From positions 1 through 41,929 of the forward strand of contig JAHAYH010000102.1 in the NCBI GenBank assembly GCA_018384745.1: 41,929 nt of DNA, in the 5' to 3' direction. A program made the position numbers and the translations under genes. Each line of letters opens with the position of its first letter. The first letter of the stretch is position 1. This DNA is from Caryophanon sp. Lineage in GTDB: Bacteria; Bacillota; Bacilli; Bacillales_A; Planococcaceae. Shown piece by piece: positions 10,431 to 17,837 of this stretch. The notes below the pieces were generated by a model that worked only from the letters and a program-made list of their open reading frames with translations, made no database searches and was not told the DNA's origin.

Positions 10431-11008
10431 TGACAAACATTGCCGTATTTGCTTCAGGAAGTGGCTCAAACTTCGAAGCGATTCAACAGTCCATTGAACG
10501 TGGTGAGCTTCAAGCAAACATCGCGCTTGTCGTTACGGACAAACCAGGAGCGTATGTCGAAACACGTGCAGCGAAATTTAACATTCCAGTGCTTGCACTT
10601 AGCCCGAAAAGCTTTGACACAAAAGCGGCATACGAGCAAGCGATTGTCGACGAGCTACGTGCGCGTGACATCGAGTGGGTCGTGCTTGCAGGTTACATGC
10701 GCTTAGTATCCGAAACGCTGTTAACGGCGTATGCGTCAAAAATCGTCAACATTCACCCATCTCTTTTACCGTCGTTCCCAGGGAAAGATGCAATCGGACA
10801 AGCGCTTGCACACGGCGTAAAAGTAACGGGTGTAACGGTACACTTTGTCGATGAAGGGATGGACACAGGTCCAATCATCGCGCAAACAGCCGTAGATGTT
10901 GTTGAAGGCGACCGCGCGCAAACAGAAGCAGCGATTCATAAAGCAGAGCATGCGCTATATACAGTAGCACTACAGCAATTATTTGCAGGTAAAGTAGAAG
11001 CGAAGTAA
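10430..11008 (+). CDS. purN: Phosphoribosylglycinamide formyltransferase, PurN
   Basis: Transfers formyl from 10-formyl-tetrahydrofolate to GAR, giving FGAR. 192 residues. The phosphate-binding loop SGSGSNFEA is near residues 9-17. Catalytic residues are Asn107 and His109 in NIHPSLLPSFPG and Asp145 in DEGMDTGPII, so the active site is intact. The start overlaps the purM stop by one base, giving tight coupling. A 136-nt stem-loop repeat separates it from purH. Confidence 0.97.
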   Translation: MTNIAVFASGSGSNFEAIQQSIERGELQANIALVVTDKPGAYVETRAAKFNIPVLALSPKSFDTKAAYEQAIVDELRARDIEWVVLAGYMRLVSETLLTAYASKIVNIHPSLLPSFPGKDAIGQALAHGVKVTGVTVHFVDEGMDTGPIIAQTAVDVVEGDRAQTEAAIHKAEHALYTVALQQLFAGKVEAK

Positions 11009-11051
11009 TAGCTTCAACATAAAGACGCGTTACAATAGAGCATAATGTTCG

Positions 11052-11187
11052 AAATGATGGGAGCGCATCGGCGAGACTCCTTGAGGAAAAGCGTGTGACT
11101 TGAGACCCCACAGACGCGACGTAGGAGCGACGAGGAGGCTCAAGCCACGCCTCAGGAAAGCGAGCCAAATGCAAGCGACCATCATTT
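11052..11187. repeat. Dispersed stem-loop repeat inserted between purN and purH
   Basis: The element is bounded by a perfect 9-bp inverted repeat, AAATGATGG (11052-11060) and CCATCATTT (11179-11187). Inner pairing includes GCAT/ATGC, GCGTG/CACGC and CTTGAG/CTCAAG, so it can fold into one long branched hairpin. Similar sequence, incomplete, occurs at both ends of the window. It resembles GC-rich repeats common between genes in Bacillaceae and Planococcaceae. It lies inside the pur operon with no T run, so transcription probably passes through. Confidence 0.75.
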
Positions 11188-11241
11188 ACAGTGAAACTTG
11201 AAAGCGAAAACAAAGGAACAAACTTTAAGGAGGTCGTCATC

Positions 11242-12777
11242 GTGACGAAACGTGCACTTATTAGTGTTTCAGATAAAAATGGTATTTTAGAATTTGCAAA
11301 AGAATTAGTAGCGCTTGGCTATGAAGTATTATCAACAGGTGGAACGAAAAAGTTATTACAAGACAACAACGTACCAGTAACGGCTGTTGACGAAGTAACA
11401 AAATTCCCAGAAATTTTAGATGGTCGCGTCAAAACATTAAACCCGATGATCCACGGTGGTCTTTTAGGGAAATTCGACGAGCCAAGTCACGTCGCACAAA
11501 TGGAAGAGCACGGCATTGAGCCAATCGAAATCGTCTGTGTAAACCTTTACCCATTTGTTGAAACGATTTCAAAGCCAGATGTAACGTGGGATGATGCGAT
11601 TGAAAACATCGACATCGGTGGTCCGACGATGCTACGCTCTGCAGCGAAAAACCACGCATACGTAACGGTAATCGTTGATGCAAACGACTACGAAGCAGTA
11701 CTTGCAGAATTAAAAGAAGACGGTCAAACAACGCTTGCAACACGTCAACGTTTAGCAGCAAAAGTATTCCGTCACACAGCTGCATATGATTCGTACATTT
11801 CAAATCATTTAACAGCGGCAATTGGTGAAGAGTTCCCAGAAAACTTAACCGTTACATATGAATTAAAACAAAACTTACGCTATGGCGAAAACCCACACCA
11901 AAAAGCGGCATTTTACCAAAAGCGCCTAGGTTCGGATTTCTCAATCGCGTACGCAACGCAATTACACGGAAAAGAACTTTCATACAACAACATTCAAGAT
12001 GCCAATGCAGCACTTCAAATCGTGAAGGAATTTGATCTTCCTGCAGCGGTTGCAGTGAAGCATATGAACCCTTGTGGTGTCGGTACAGGTGAAACGATCG
12101 AAGCGGCGTTTGCAAAAGCATACGAAGCGGATCCAACGTCCATTTTCGGTGGCATCATCGCATTAAACAAAGAAGTAGATGCAGCAACTGCAGCACAATT
12201 ATCGGGCATCTTCTTAGAAATCATTATCGCACCGTCATTCACAGAGGAAGCGTTAAACATTTTAACAGCGAAGAAAAACATTCGCTTAATGACAATCGAC
12301 TTCTCACAAGCAAAACAAGATGATTTCAATGTTGTATCGGTTGAAGGTGGCTTACTTGTACAAGAGCCAGATCGTTCAGGCTTCAAAGATGCGGACATTC
12401 AAGTTGTAACAGACCGCGAACCAACTGAGGAAGAATGGGCAGCGTTAAAACTAGGTTGGGCAGTTGTGAAACATGTAAAATCAAACGCCATCGTTGTGAC
12501 AGATGCGCACATGACATTAGGTGTTGGTGCTGGTCAAATGAACCGTGTCGGCGCGGCGAAAATTGCGTTTGAGCAAGCGGGTGAAAAAGCAAACGGTGCA
12601 GCACTTGCATCAGACGCGTTCTTCCCAATGGGCGATACAGTAGAAGCAGCAGCAAAAGCGGGCATTAAAGCAATCATTCAACCAGGTGGCTCGATTAAAG
12701 ACCAAGAATCGATCGACGCAGCAAACAAAGCTGGCATCGCGATGGTATTCACAGGCGTACGTCACTTCAAACATTAA
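11242..12777 (+). CDS. purH: Bifunctional AICAR transformylase / IMP cyclohydrolase, PurH
   Basis: Performs the last two steps to IMP: formylation of AICAR with 10-formyl-THF, then cyclisation. 511 residues, as in Bacillus. The N-terminal MGS-like cyclohydrolase domain starts RALISVSDK and has STGGTKK near residues 31-37; the C-terminal AICAR transformylase domain contains [13 protein letters not shown] with the catalytic Lys-His. GTG at 11242 is preferred because AAGGAGG at 11228-11234 precedes it; an upstream ATG at 11191 would read into the repeat. No terminator was seen between it and the purD leader. Confidence 0.96.
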   Translation: MTKRALISVSDKNGILEFAKELVALGYEVLSTGGTKKLLQDNNVPVTAVDEVTKFPEILDGRVKTLNPMIHGGLLGKFDEPSHVAQMEEHGIEPIEIVCVNLYPFVETISKPDVTWDDAIENIDIGGPTMLRSAAKNHAYVTVIVDANDYEAVLAELKEDGQTTLATRQRLAAKVFRHTAAYDSYISNHLTAAIGEEFPENLTVTYELKQNLRYGENPHQKAAFYQKRLGSDFSIAYATQLHGKELSYNNIQDANAALQIVKEFDLPAAVAVKHMNPCGVGTGETIEAAFAKAYEADPTSIFGGIIALNKEVDAATAAQLSGIFLEIIIAPSFTEEALNILTAKKNIRLMTIDFSQAKQDDFNVVSVEGGLLVQEPDRSGFKDADIQVVTDREPTEEEWAALKLGWAVVKHVKSNAIVVTDAHMTLGVGAGQMNRVGAAKIAFEQAGEKANGAALASDAFFPMGDTVEAAAKAGIKAIIQPGGSIKDQESIDAANKAGIAMVFTGVRHFKH

Positions 12778-12916
12778 TAAACATAAAAAAGCGAGTGTTC
12801 GTTACGTAAGCGCTAGCAGCTTCCATAATGAATACATGTGTTACGGGATATAAAGAATTCGTCACAACTTTACAATAAAAAATACAAAAGCTATAGCAAC
12901 AGCGTCTTATTCACAG

Positions 12917-12922
12917 TATAAT
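12917..12922 (+). promoter_or_regulatory. Possible -10 element before the purD leader
   Basis: A perfect TATAAT would start transcription near 12929, exactly at the first hairpin of the purD leader. No acceptable -35 lies 16-18 bases upstream and there is no TGn extension, so it would need an activator or may not be used. The leader could instead be reached only from purH. Confidence 0.4.
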
Positions 12923-12930
12923 AGAATAAT

Positions 12931-13165
12931 GTTTCGCAACTATTCTGGCCGGATAGTGGCAGAAGCGTTTCGCATGATGAAAGAAAGGCGGTTTTTCTGG
13001 CCGGAAAACATGCCACTTTCTAGATTGAACGGCTTTGGCCGGACGTTCAATCGTCAAAAAAAGGGACTGTTACACAATCAACTTTGGTCGGGGGATTGTG
13101 TGTACAGAAAAATATTATGAGGCATGTATACATACTATTCTGGTCGGATACTATGCATGCATGCT
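12931..13165 (+). promoter_or_regulatory. purD leader: five hairpins with a shared apical motif
   Basis: Five consecutive hairpins have different stems but nearly the same tip, consensus YTYTGGYCGGR. TGGYCGG lies at 12946, 12998, 13036, 13085 and 13141. Stems are ACTATTC/GGATAGT (12939-12957), GTTTTTC/GGAAAAC (12991-13009), GATTGAACG/CGTTCAATC (13023-13052), CTGT-ACACAATC/GATTGTGT-ACAG (13067-13107) and a long imperfect arm at 13121-13165. Different arms that stay complementary point to selection for structure. An additional GTGGCA/TGCCAC pair (12956-12961, 13010-13015) encloses hairpin two. The array leads into an intrinsic terminator before purD. I recognise no known riboswitch class here. 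Confidence 0.75.
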
Positions 13166-13172
13166 CCGTAAT

Positions 13173-13211
13173 AAAAAACGCTCGCCTATGTTATGTAGGC
13201 GGGCATTTTTT
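13173..13211 (+). terminator. Intrinsic terminator in the purD leader
   Basis: GCTCGCCTA (13180-13188) pairs with TAGGCGGGC (13196-13204), one T-G wobble, loop TGTTATG, followed by ATTTTTT. It lies 42 bases before the purD start, so it separates purD from the rest of the operon unless antitermination occurs. Confidence 0.85.
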
Positions 13212-13253
13212 ATACGTGTAGATGGCTGTTGCTTCTTACAGGAGGAAAATGAT

Positions 13254-14510
13254 ATGAACATTTTAGTAATTGGTAGCGGTGGTCGTGAGCATGCGATCGC
13301 TAAACAATTTAACGAAGCACCATCGGTAACAAATGTCTTTGTTGCCCCAGGAAATGACGGCATGAAACGCGATGCAACGGTAACAGGCATCGACGCACTT
13401 GATTTTGCAGCGCTTGCAAACTTCGCAAAGGAAAACGATGTGGCATTAACATTCGTTGGACCAGAGCAACCACTTGCTGCTGGTATTGTGGACTATTTCA
13501 ATGAGCAAGGTCTTGTTATTTTCGGACCGACAAAGGCTGCAGCGCAAATTGAAGGGTCAAAATCGTATGCGAAAGATATCATGAACAAATACAACATCCC
13601 TACAGCAGCACACGAAACGTTTACAGAAGCGGATCAAGCAGTAGCGTATATTCAAGCGCAAGGTGCACCAATCGTTATTAAAGCGGACGGCTTAGCCGCT
13701 GGTAAAGGTGTAATCGTTGCGATGACAGAACAAGAAGCAATCGACGCGGTACAAGATATGATCGGTAACCAACGCTTCGGTGATTCGTCATCGAAAGTAG
13801 TAATCGAAGAATTCCTTGACGGTGAAGAGTTCTCATTCATGTCATTTGTACATAAAGGACAAATTTACCCAATGGTCATCGCGCAAGACCATAAGCGTGC
13901 ATTTGATGGCGACAAAGGTCCAAACACAGGTGGTATGGGCGCGTACTCACCAGTACCACAAATTGGGCAAGACGTTATCGATGTTGCATACGACACAATC
14001 GTTGTGCCAACAGTCGAAGCGATGGAGCAAGAAGGCGTATCGTTTACAGGTATTTTATATGCCGGCTTAATTTTAACGAAAAATGGCCCGAAAGTAATCG
14101 AGTTTAACGCGCGCTTTGGCGATCCAGAAACACAAGTTGTATTACCACGTATGGCATCAGATTTCGGCTTATTTATGACGGCGCTGATGAATGAGGAAGC
14201 GTTTGACTTACAATGGTCAGAAGAAGCGATGCTAGGTGTTGTTGTAGCAGCAGAAGGCTACCCAGGTGACGTCGAAAAAGGCAATGCATTACCAAATTTA
14301 GACGCATTAAGCGCTTCACACGATGTATTCCATGCAGGCACAAAAGAAGTGGATGGGACATTCGTTGGGAACGGCGGACGCGTGCTATTAGTTGGGGCGA
14401 AAGCAGCGACGTTAAAAGAAGCACAGGAAAAAGTGTACGCAGGGATTAACAGCGAGAAGTGGGACAATTTCTTCTACCGCACAGATATCGGCTGGCGCAC
14501 ATTTAAATAA
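13254..14510 (+). CDS. purD: Phosphoribosylamine-glycine ligase (GAR synthetase), PurD
   Basis: ATP-grasp enzyme joining glycine to phosphoribosylamine, the second pathway step. 418 residues. N-terminal GSGGREHA at residues 7-14 binds phosphate, KADGLAAGKGV near 143-153 is the ATP-grasp loop, and EFNARFGDPE near 284-293 contributes metal ligands. ATG 13254 is chosen because CAGGAGGAAA lies just upstream; a longer frame opening at 13035 would translate the hairpin leader and terminator and is rejected. It is last in the operon yet has a separate leader and terminator, suggesting extra control of this step. Confidence 0.96.
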   Translation: MNILVIGSGGREHAIAKQFNEAPSVTNVFVAPGNDGMKRDATVTGIDALDFAALANFAKENDVALTFVGPEQPLAAGIVDYFNEQGLVIFGPTKAAAQIEGSKSYAKDIMNKYNIPTAAHETFTEADQAVAYIQAQGAPIVIKADGLAAGKGVIVAMTEQEAIDAVQDMIGNQRFGDSSSKVVIEEFLDGEEFSFMSFVHKGQIYPMVIAQDHKRAFDGDKGPNTGGMGAYSPVPQIGQDVIDVAYDTIVVPTVEAMEQEGVSFTGILYAGLILTKNGPKVIEFNARFGDPETQVVLPRMASDFGLFMTALMNEEAFDLQWSEEAMLGVVVAAEGYPGDVEKGNALPNLDALSASHDVFHAGTKEVDGTFVGNGGRVLLVGAKAATLKEAQEKVYAGINSEKWDNFFYRTDIGWRTFK

Positions 14511-14513
14511 ATA

Positions 14514-14559
14514 ATTGCCATTGAACGAAGCCTGTTTTCAGTGCTTCGTTCTTTGCAAT
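14514..14559 (+). terminator. Terminator of the pur operon
   Basis: GAACGAAGC pairs with GCTTCGTTC, with outer ATTGC/GCAAT closing the structure. The T run (TTCTTT) is short and lies inside the outer pairing, so efficiency is uncertain. It follows the purD stop by three bases. Confidence 0.7.
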
Positions 14560-14645
14560 GCGCACGTACATATTGACTGCATATAGGGCAAATGAGTGCA
14601 TAACGAACACCTTTGTTAATTTTTTGTAATATCGTTTGCTGTACT

Positions 14646-14675
14646 TTGCGACGATAAAGTGCGATGTGGTACTAT
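14646..14675 (+). promoter_or_regulatory. Sigma-A promoter for yerA
   Basis: TTGCGA (14646-14651), 18-base spacer, TACTAT (14670-14675) with TGG directly before it. The ribosome binding site AAAGGGGGA at 14692-14700 follows. No PurBox was seen nearby. Confidence 0.65.
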
Positions 14676-14707
14676 GGAAGAAAGAGCAAATAAAGGGGGA
14701 CTGTTGT

Positions 14708-16438
14708 GTGTTTGAACCAGTTTGGAAAATGAATGACATTCGAAATCAAGTAGCGGTAATTGATGGTCTTCGCGCACCAACAATCGTCCTACAAAATGCG
14801 CGTTACTTACATAGTGTATTTCGTGACTGGCGTTTCGGAAACATTTGGATTTTAGATGACCGCATCGTGTATGTTGGCGACGACATGCCAACAAATACAG
14901 CGCATACCGAAATTGTTGATGTAGCAGGAAAAACGGTTGTACCAGGTTATATTGAGCCGCATGTGCATCCGCATCAATTGTATAATCCAGTATCATTTGC
15001 ACGCTATGCGATGAAAACAGGGACATCGACAATGCTGTGCGATAACTTAGCGATGTTTTTAGCTTTAGAAAATAAGAAAGCGTTTTCAATGATGGATCGT
15101 TGGAAGTCATTGCCGACGCAGTTTTACTGGTGGGTACGCTTTGATTCGCAAACGCAGCTTGAGCATGAGCATGAAGTGTTTTCAATGGAAAATGTTTTAG
15201 AATGGATTGAGCGTCCAGACGTGTTAATGGGCGGCGAAGTAACCGGCTGGCCGCGCTTAATGGCGGGCGATGATGAAATGTTATATTGGATCCAAGCGGC
15301 GAAGCTAAAAAGTAAAAAAATCGAAGCGCATTTACCAGGTGCATCGGAAAAAACGCTGGCGAAAATGCGGTTATTTGGTGCGAACGGCGATCATGAGGCG
15401 ATGACGATTGACGATGTTGAAAAACGCATCAATCAAGGGTATGCCGTGACGCTACGTTATTCTTCGATTCGTCCAGATCTGGGCAATATTTTAGCGGACA
15501 TCGTGAAAAAAGAATGGAACATTTTCCACCATTTAATGATGACAACAGACGGTTCAACACCAATGTTCCACGAAGATGGTGTAATGGATAAATGCATTCG
15601 TGCTGCGCTTGAAGCAGGTGTATCACCTGTCGATGCATACAATATGGCAAGCTACAACGTCGCAAAGTATTATGCGGTATCGAACTTACACGGCATGATT
15701 GCAACAGGACGTTTTGCGACGTTAAACATTTTAACGGATGAATGGACACCGACACCGATTGCGGTCATGGCAAAAGGGAAATGGATGGTGCGTGATGGTG
15801 AGGAAGTGTACGACTGGCCTGAGGAGACGTTTGCGGAGTTTACGCCGCTTGCCCTTGATTTTGAACTAAATGAAAGCGATTTCCAGTTTTCGATTCCGTT
15901 CGGCATTGAGCTTGTCAACGATGTGATTACGAAGCCGTATAGCGTCAACATGCATTTAAACAAGCAGTCCATCGTACAAAACGATGATGAGTGCTATTTA
16001 ATGCTGCTTGATAAGTTTGGCAAATGGCATGTCAACACGTTCATTAAAGGCTTCGCAAGCAACGTTCAAGGCTTTGCATCAACGTATTCAACAACAGGCG
16101 ACGTTATTTTAATCGGTAAAAGCATCGAAGCGATGATGCAAGCATTTCATGAAGTGAAAAAGCTCGGTGGCGGGATCGTACTCATTGAGCAGGAACGCGT
16201 CGTTGCACATATTCCACTGACGGTCGGTGGATTAATGAGCGATGCACCGATGGAGGCGTTAATTGAGCAGGAGCGTGCACTGACAGATGCGCTTCGCGAA
16301 CGCGGTTTCAATAAAGGGGATGCCATTTATAGCTTGCTATTTTTACAGTCGACGCATTTACCGTACATTCGCATTACACCTAAAGGGTTATATGACGTGA
16401 TGAAAAAGAACATTTTATTGCCAGCGATGATGCGCTAG
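14708..16438 (+). CDS. yerA: Adenine deaminase-like metal-dependent hydrolase, YerA family
   Basis: A 576-residue amidohydrolase-superfamily protein with an adenine deaminase-type C-terminal domain; the homologous B. subtilis yerA also follows purD. GTG 14708 is chosen because AAAGGGGGA is seven bases upstream and the product then starts MFEPVWKMND. Metal-site sequence IEPHVHPHQL is near residues 82-91, with His85 and His87 as the HxH pair. Authentic AdeC enzymes carry HVHIES at this place, and the glutamate is absent here, so adenine as substrate is not certain. A salvage role beside the purine operon is plausible from context. It has its own promoter and is monocistronic. Confidence 0.85.
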   Translation: MFEPVWKMNDIRNQVAVIDGLRAPTIVLQNARYLHSVFRDWRFGNIWILDDRIVYVGDDMPTNTAHTEIVDVAGKTVVPGYIEPHVHPHQLYNPVSFARYAMKTGTSTMLCDNLAMFLALENKKAFSMMDRWKSLPTQFYWWVRFDSQTQLEHEHEVFSMENVLEWIERPDVLMGGEVTGWPRLMAGDDEMLYWIQAAKLKSKKIEAHLPGASEKTLAKMRLFGANGDHEAMTIDDVEKRINQGYAVTLRYSSIRPDLGNILADIVKKEWNIFHHLMMTTDGSTPMFHEDGVMDKCIRAALEAGVSPVDAYNMASYNVAKYYAVSNLHGMIATGRFATLNILTDEWTPTPIAVMAKGKWMVRDGEEVYDWPEETFAEFTPLALDFELNESDFQFSIPFGIELVNDVITKPYSVNMHLNKQSIVQNDDECYLMLLDKFGKWHVNTFIKGFASNVQGFASTYSTTGDVILIGKSIEAMMQAFHEVKKLGGGIVLIEQERVVAHIPLTVGGLMSDAPMEALIEQERALTDALRERGFNKGDAIYSLLFLQSTHLPYIRITPKGLYDVMKKNILLPAMMR

Positions 16439-16466
16439 CACATGGCACGACTACATTACTGCAATA

Positions 16467-16490
16467 ATGCAAATTATTACAATTTTGCAT
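16467..16490. other. Inverted repeat downstream of yerA
   Basis: ATGCAAATT pairs with AATTTTGCAT (one extra T) around ATTAC. It is AT-rich with no T run after it, so it is a poor terminator for yerA and might instead be an operator near yerC. Confidence 0.4.
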
Positions 16491-16600
16491 CATAACGCGT
16501 TTTACTTTATTATGTTAAAGTGATGATTTAAAATAAGAAGAAGCAGTATGTTAGCGCGGTATAACAGTCATAATGCACTGGTCATAACGCTCACGATATA

Positions 16601-16609
16601 TGGTATAGT
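16601..16609 (+). promoter_or_regulatory. Extended -10 promoter for yerC
   Basis: TGGTATAGT gives TATAGT at 16604-16609 with a TG extension. The -35 is weak. Two GTCATAA copies at 16567 and 16582 lie just upstream, so a bound protein is possible. Confidence 0.45.
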
Positions 16610-16638
16610 CCTATATGGTGATTAGAGGAGGAGTACGT

Positions 16639-16965
16639 ATGCAAATTGAAAAGATTCGCGGGCATCAAACAGATCAATTGTTTAAAGCGGTGCTTGAATT
16701 AAAAGATATCGAGGAGTGCTATAAGTTTTTCGATGATTTATGCACAATTAGTGAAATTCAATCGCTTGCACAGCGTTTTGAGGTCGCACATTTATTACGT
16801 TTAAAGAAAACGTATGAAACGATTAAAAAGGAAACTGGCGCATCTACTGCAACAATCTCACGTGTTCGTCGCTGTTTTGATTACGGAAACGATACATACG
16901 ATGAAATGCTTGGACGTCTTTATCCAGATGAAAAACCATTCCAACCAGGGAAAGGTACAAAATAA
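16639..16965 (+). CDS. yerC: TrpR-like DNA-binding protein, YerC/YecD family
   Basis: A 108-residue protein of the YerC/YecD TrpR-related family (established knowledge). The fold is helical. SEIQSLAQRFEVAHLL near residues 42-57 and the helix-turn-helix region GASTATISRVRRC near 73-85 resemble the Trp repressor arrangement, in which the second segment contacts DNA. ATG 16639 is preferred because AGAGGAGGA ends six bases upstream; an earlier ATG at 16615 has no such site. Target genes are unknown. Its place between yerA and pcrB matches B. subtilis. It is monocistronic, with a terminator directly after. Confidence 0.88.
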   Translation: MQIEKIRGHQTDQLFKAVLELKDIEECYKFFDDLCTISEIQSLAQRFEVAHLLRLKKTYETIKKETGASTATISRVRRCFDYGNDTYDEMLGRLYPDEKPFQPGKGTK

Positions 16966-16969
16966 TGGG

Positions 16970-17007
16970 AAACTAGGCAGCGGTTTGTTGCCTAGTTTTT
17001 CTTTATT
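16970..17007 (+). terminator. Terminator of yerC
   Basis: AAACTAGGCA (16970-16979) pairs with TGCCTAGTTT (16989-16998), followed by TTTCTTTATTT. A perfect ten-pair stem five bases past the stop codon. Confidence 0.9.
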
Positions 17008-17024
17008 TAATCGTTTCAACACAA

Positions 17025-17053
17025 ATGCACAACGTCATAAATTCCGCTATACT
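17025..17053 (+). promoter_or_regulatory. Candidate promoter of the pcrB-pcrA-ligA-camS run
   Basis: TATACT (17048-17053) is a good -10; ATGCAC 17 bases upstream is a poor -35. It lies directly after the yerC terminator and before pcrB. Confidence 0.45.
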
Positions 17054-17092
17054 AATGCAAGTAACATACAATGATAAAGGTAGGGACCAACA

Positions 17093-17785
17093 ATGGATTT
17101 CAAACAATGGCGACATGTTTTTAAAATAGACCCAGCAAAACCAATTTCAGACGAGGCGCTTGAGCAAATTTGCGAATCGGGCACGGACGTATTATTAGTC
17201 GGCGGCACAGACGGCATCACGCTAGATAACGTGCTTGATATTTTAGTGCGCGTGCGTCGCTATAGCGTACCGGTTGCGCTGGAAATTTCGACAATCGATT
17301 CGATTACACCAGCATTTGATTATTACTTCATTCCAACGGTGTTAAATAGTGAAGACCCAACATGGATTAAAGGGTTGCATCATGAAGCGCTAAAACAATT
17401 TGGCGATGTAATGGTATGGGATGAACTCGTAGCAGAAGGATATTGCGTGTTAAATCCTAATTGCAAAGTGGCACACGCAACGAGTGCAAAAACCGATTTA
17501 GATATTGAGGATGTTGTCGCGTATGCGCGTTTAGCTGAAAACTACTTTAAGCTGCCAATTTTTTATATGGAATATAGCGGCACGTACGGCGATGTATCAT
17601 ACGTAGAAGCGGTAAGTGAAGTGCTGGATCAAACGCATCTGTTCTACGGTGGCGGCATTACAACTGTTCAACAAGCAGCGGAAATGGCTAAGTTTGCGGA
17701 TACCGTTGTAGTCGGAAACATTATTTATGATGATTTAAAGGCAGCGTTAAAGACCGTAAAAGCGGTAAAAGATGTGGTAAAATAG
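17093..17785 (+). CDS. pcrB: Heptaprenylglyceryl phosphate synthase, PcrB
   Basis: A 230-residue TIM-barrel prenyltransferase that joins heptaprenyl diphosphate to sn-glycerol-1-phosphate, giving an archaeal-type ether lipid in Bacillales (established knowledge). [13 protein letters not shown] near residues 35-47 and the C-terminal phosphate-binding YGGGI near 184-188 with VVVGN near 204-208 are characteristic. The ribosome binding site AAAGGTAGGG precedes ATG 17093. It lies 52 bases before pcrA without a terminator, so the two are probably cotranscribed, as in B. subtilis. Confidence 0.95.
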   Translation: MDFKQWRHVFKIDPAKPISDEALEQICESGTDVLLVGGTDGITLDNVLDILVRVRRYSVPVALEISTIDSITPAFDYYFIPTVLNSEDPTWIKGLHHEALKQFGDVMVWDELVAEGYCVLNPNCKVAHATSAKTDLDIEDVVAYARLAENYFKLPIFYMEYSGTYGDVSYVEAVSEVLDQTHLFYGGGITTVQQAAEMAKFADTVVVGNIIYDDLKAALKTVKAVKDVVK

Positions 17786-17837
17786 AAACGAATGTTCGAT
17801 TTTAAACGCTTGAACGAAGCGAGAAAGAGGTGGCAAA

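Noticed and set aside
12790-12870. PurBoxes upstream of purD (TGTTCGTT, AATTCGTC)
   Set aside because: Only isolated partial half-sites were found, without the inverted pair and spacing seen at purE.
12929-13120. A 63-codon reading frame inside the purD leader
   Set aside because: It runs through three hairpins, lacks a ribosome binding site and has no recognisable protein features; the structured RNA explains the sequence better.
12931-13165. CRISPR-like array from the repeated TGGYCGG units
   Set aside because: The repeated unit is only 7-11 bases, spacing is irregular (38-56) and flanking arms are complementary to each other, not unique spacers; no cas gene is present.
13035-13253. Longer N-terminus for PurD
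   Set aside because: It would translate the hairpin array and the intrinsic terminator. The ATG at 13254 has an excellent ribosome binding site and gives the family-standard start.
12931-13253. Glycine riboswitch, PRPP riboswitch or T-box before purD
   Set aside because: The conserved core sequences of these elements, as I know them, could not be found; in particular there is no T-box GGUGG-type antiterminator sequence.
16467-16490. Intrinsic terminator for yerA
   Set aside because: The stem is AT-rich and no T run follows, so it was recorded only as an inverted repeat.
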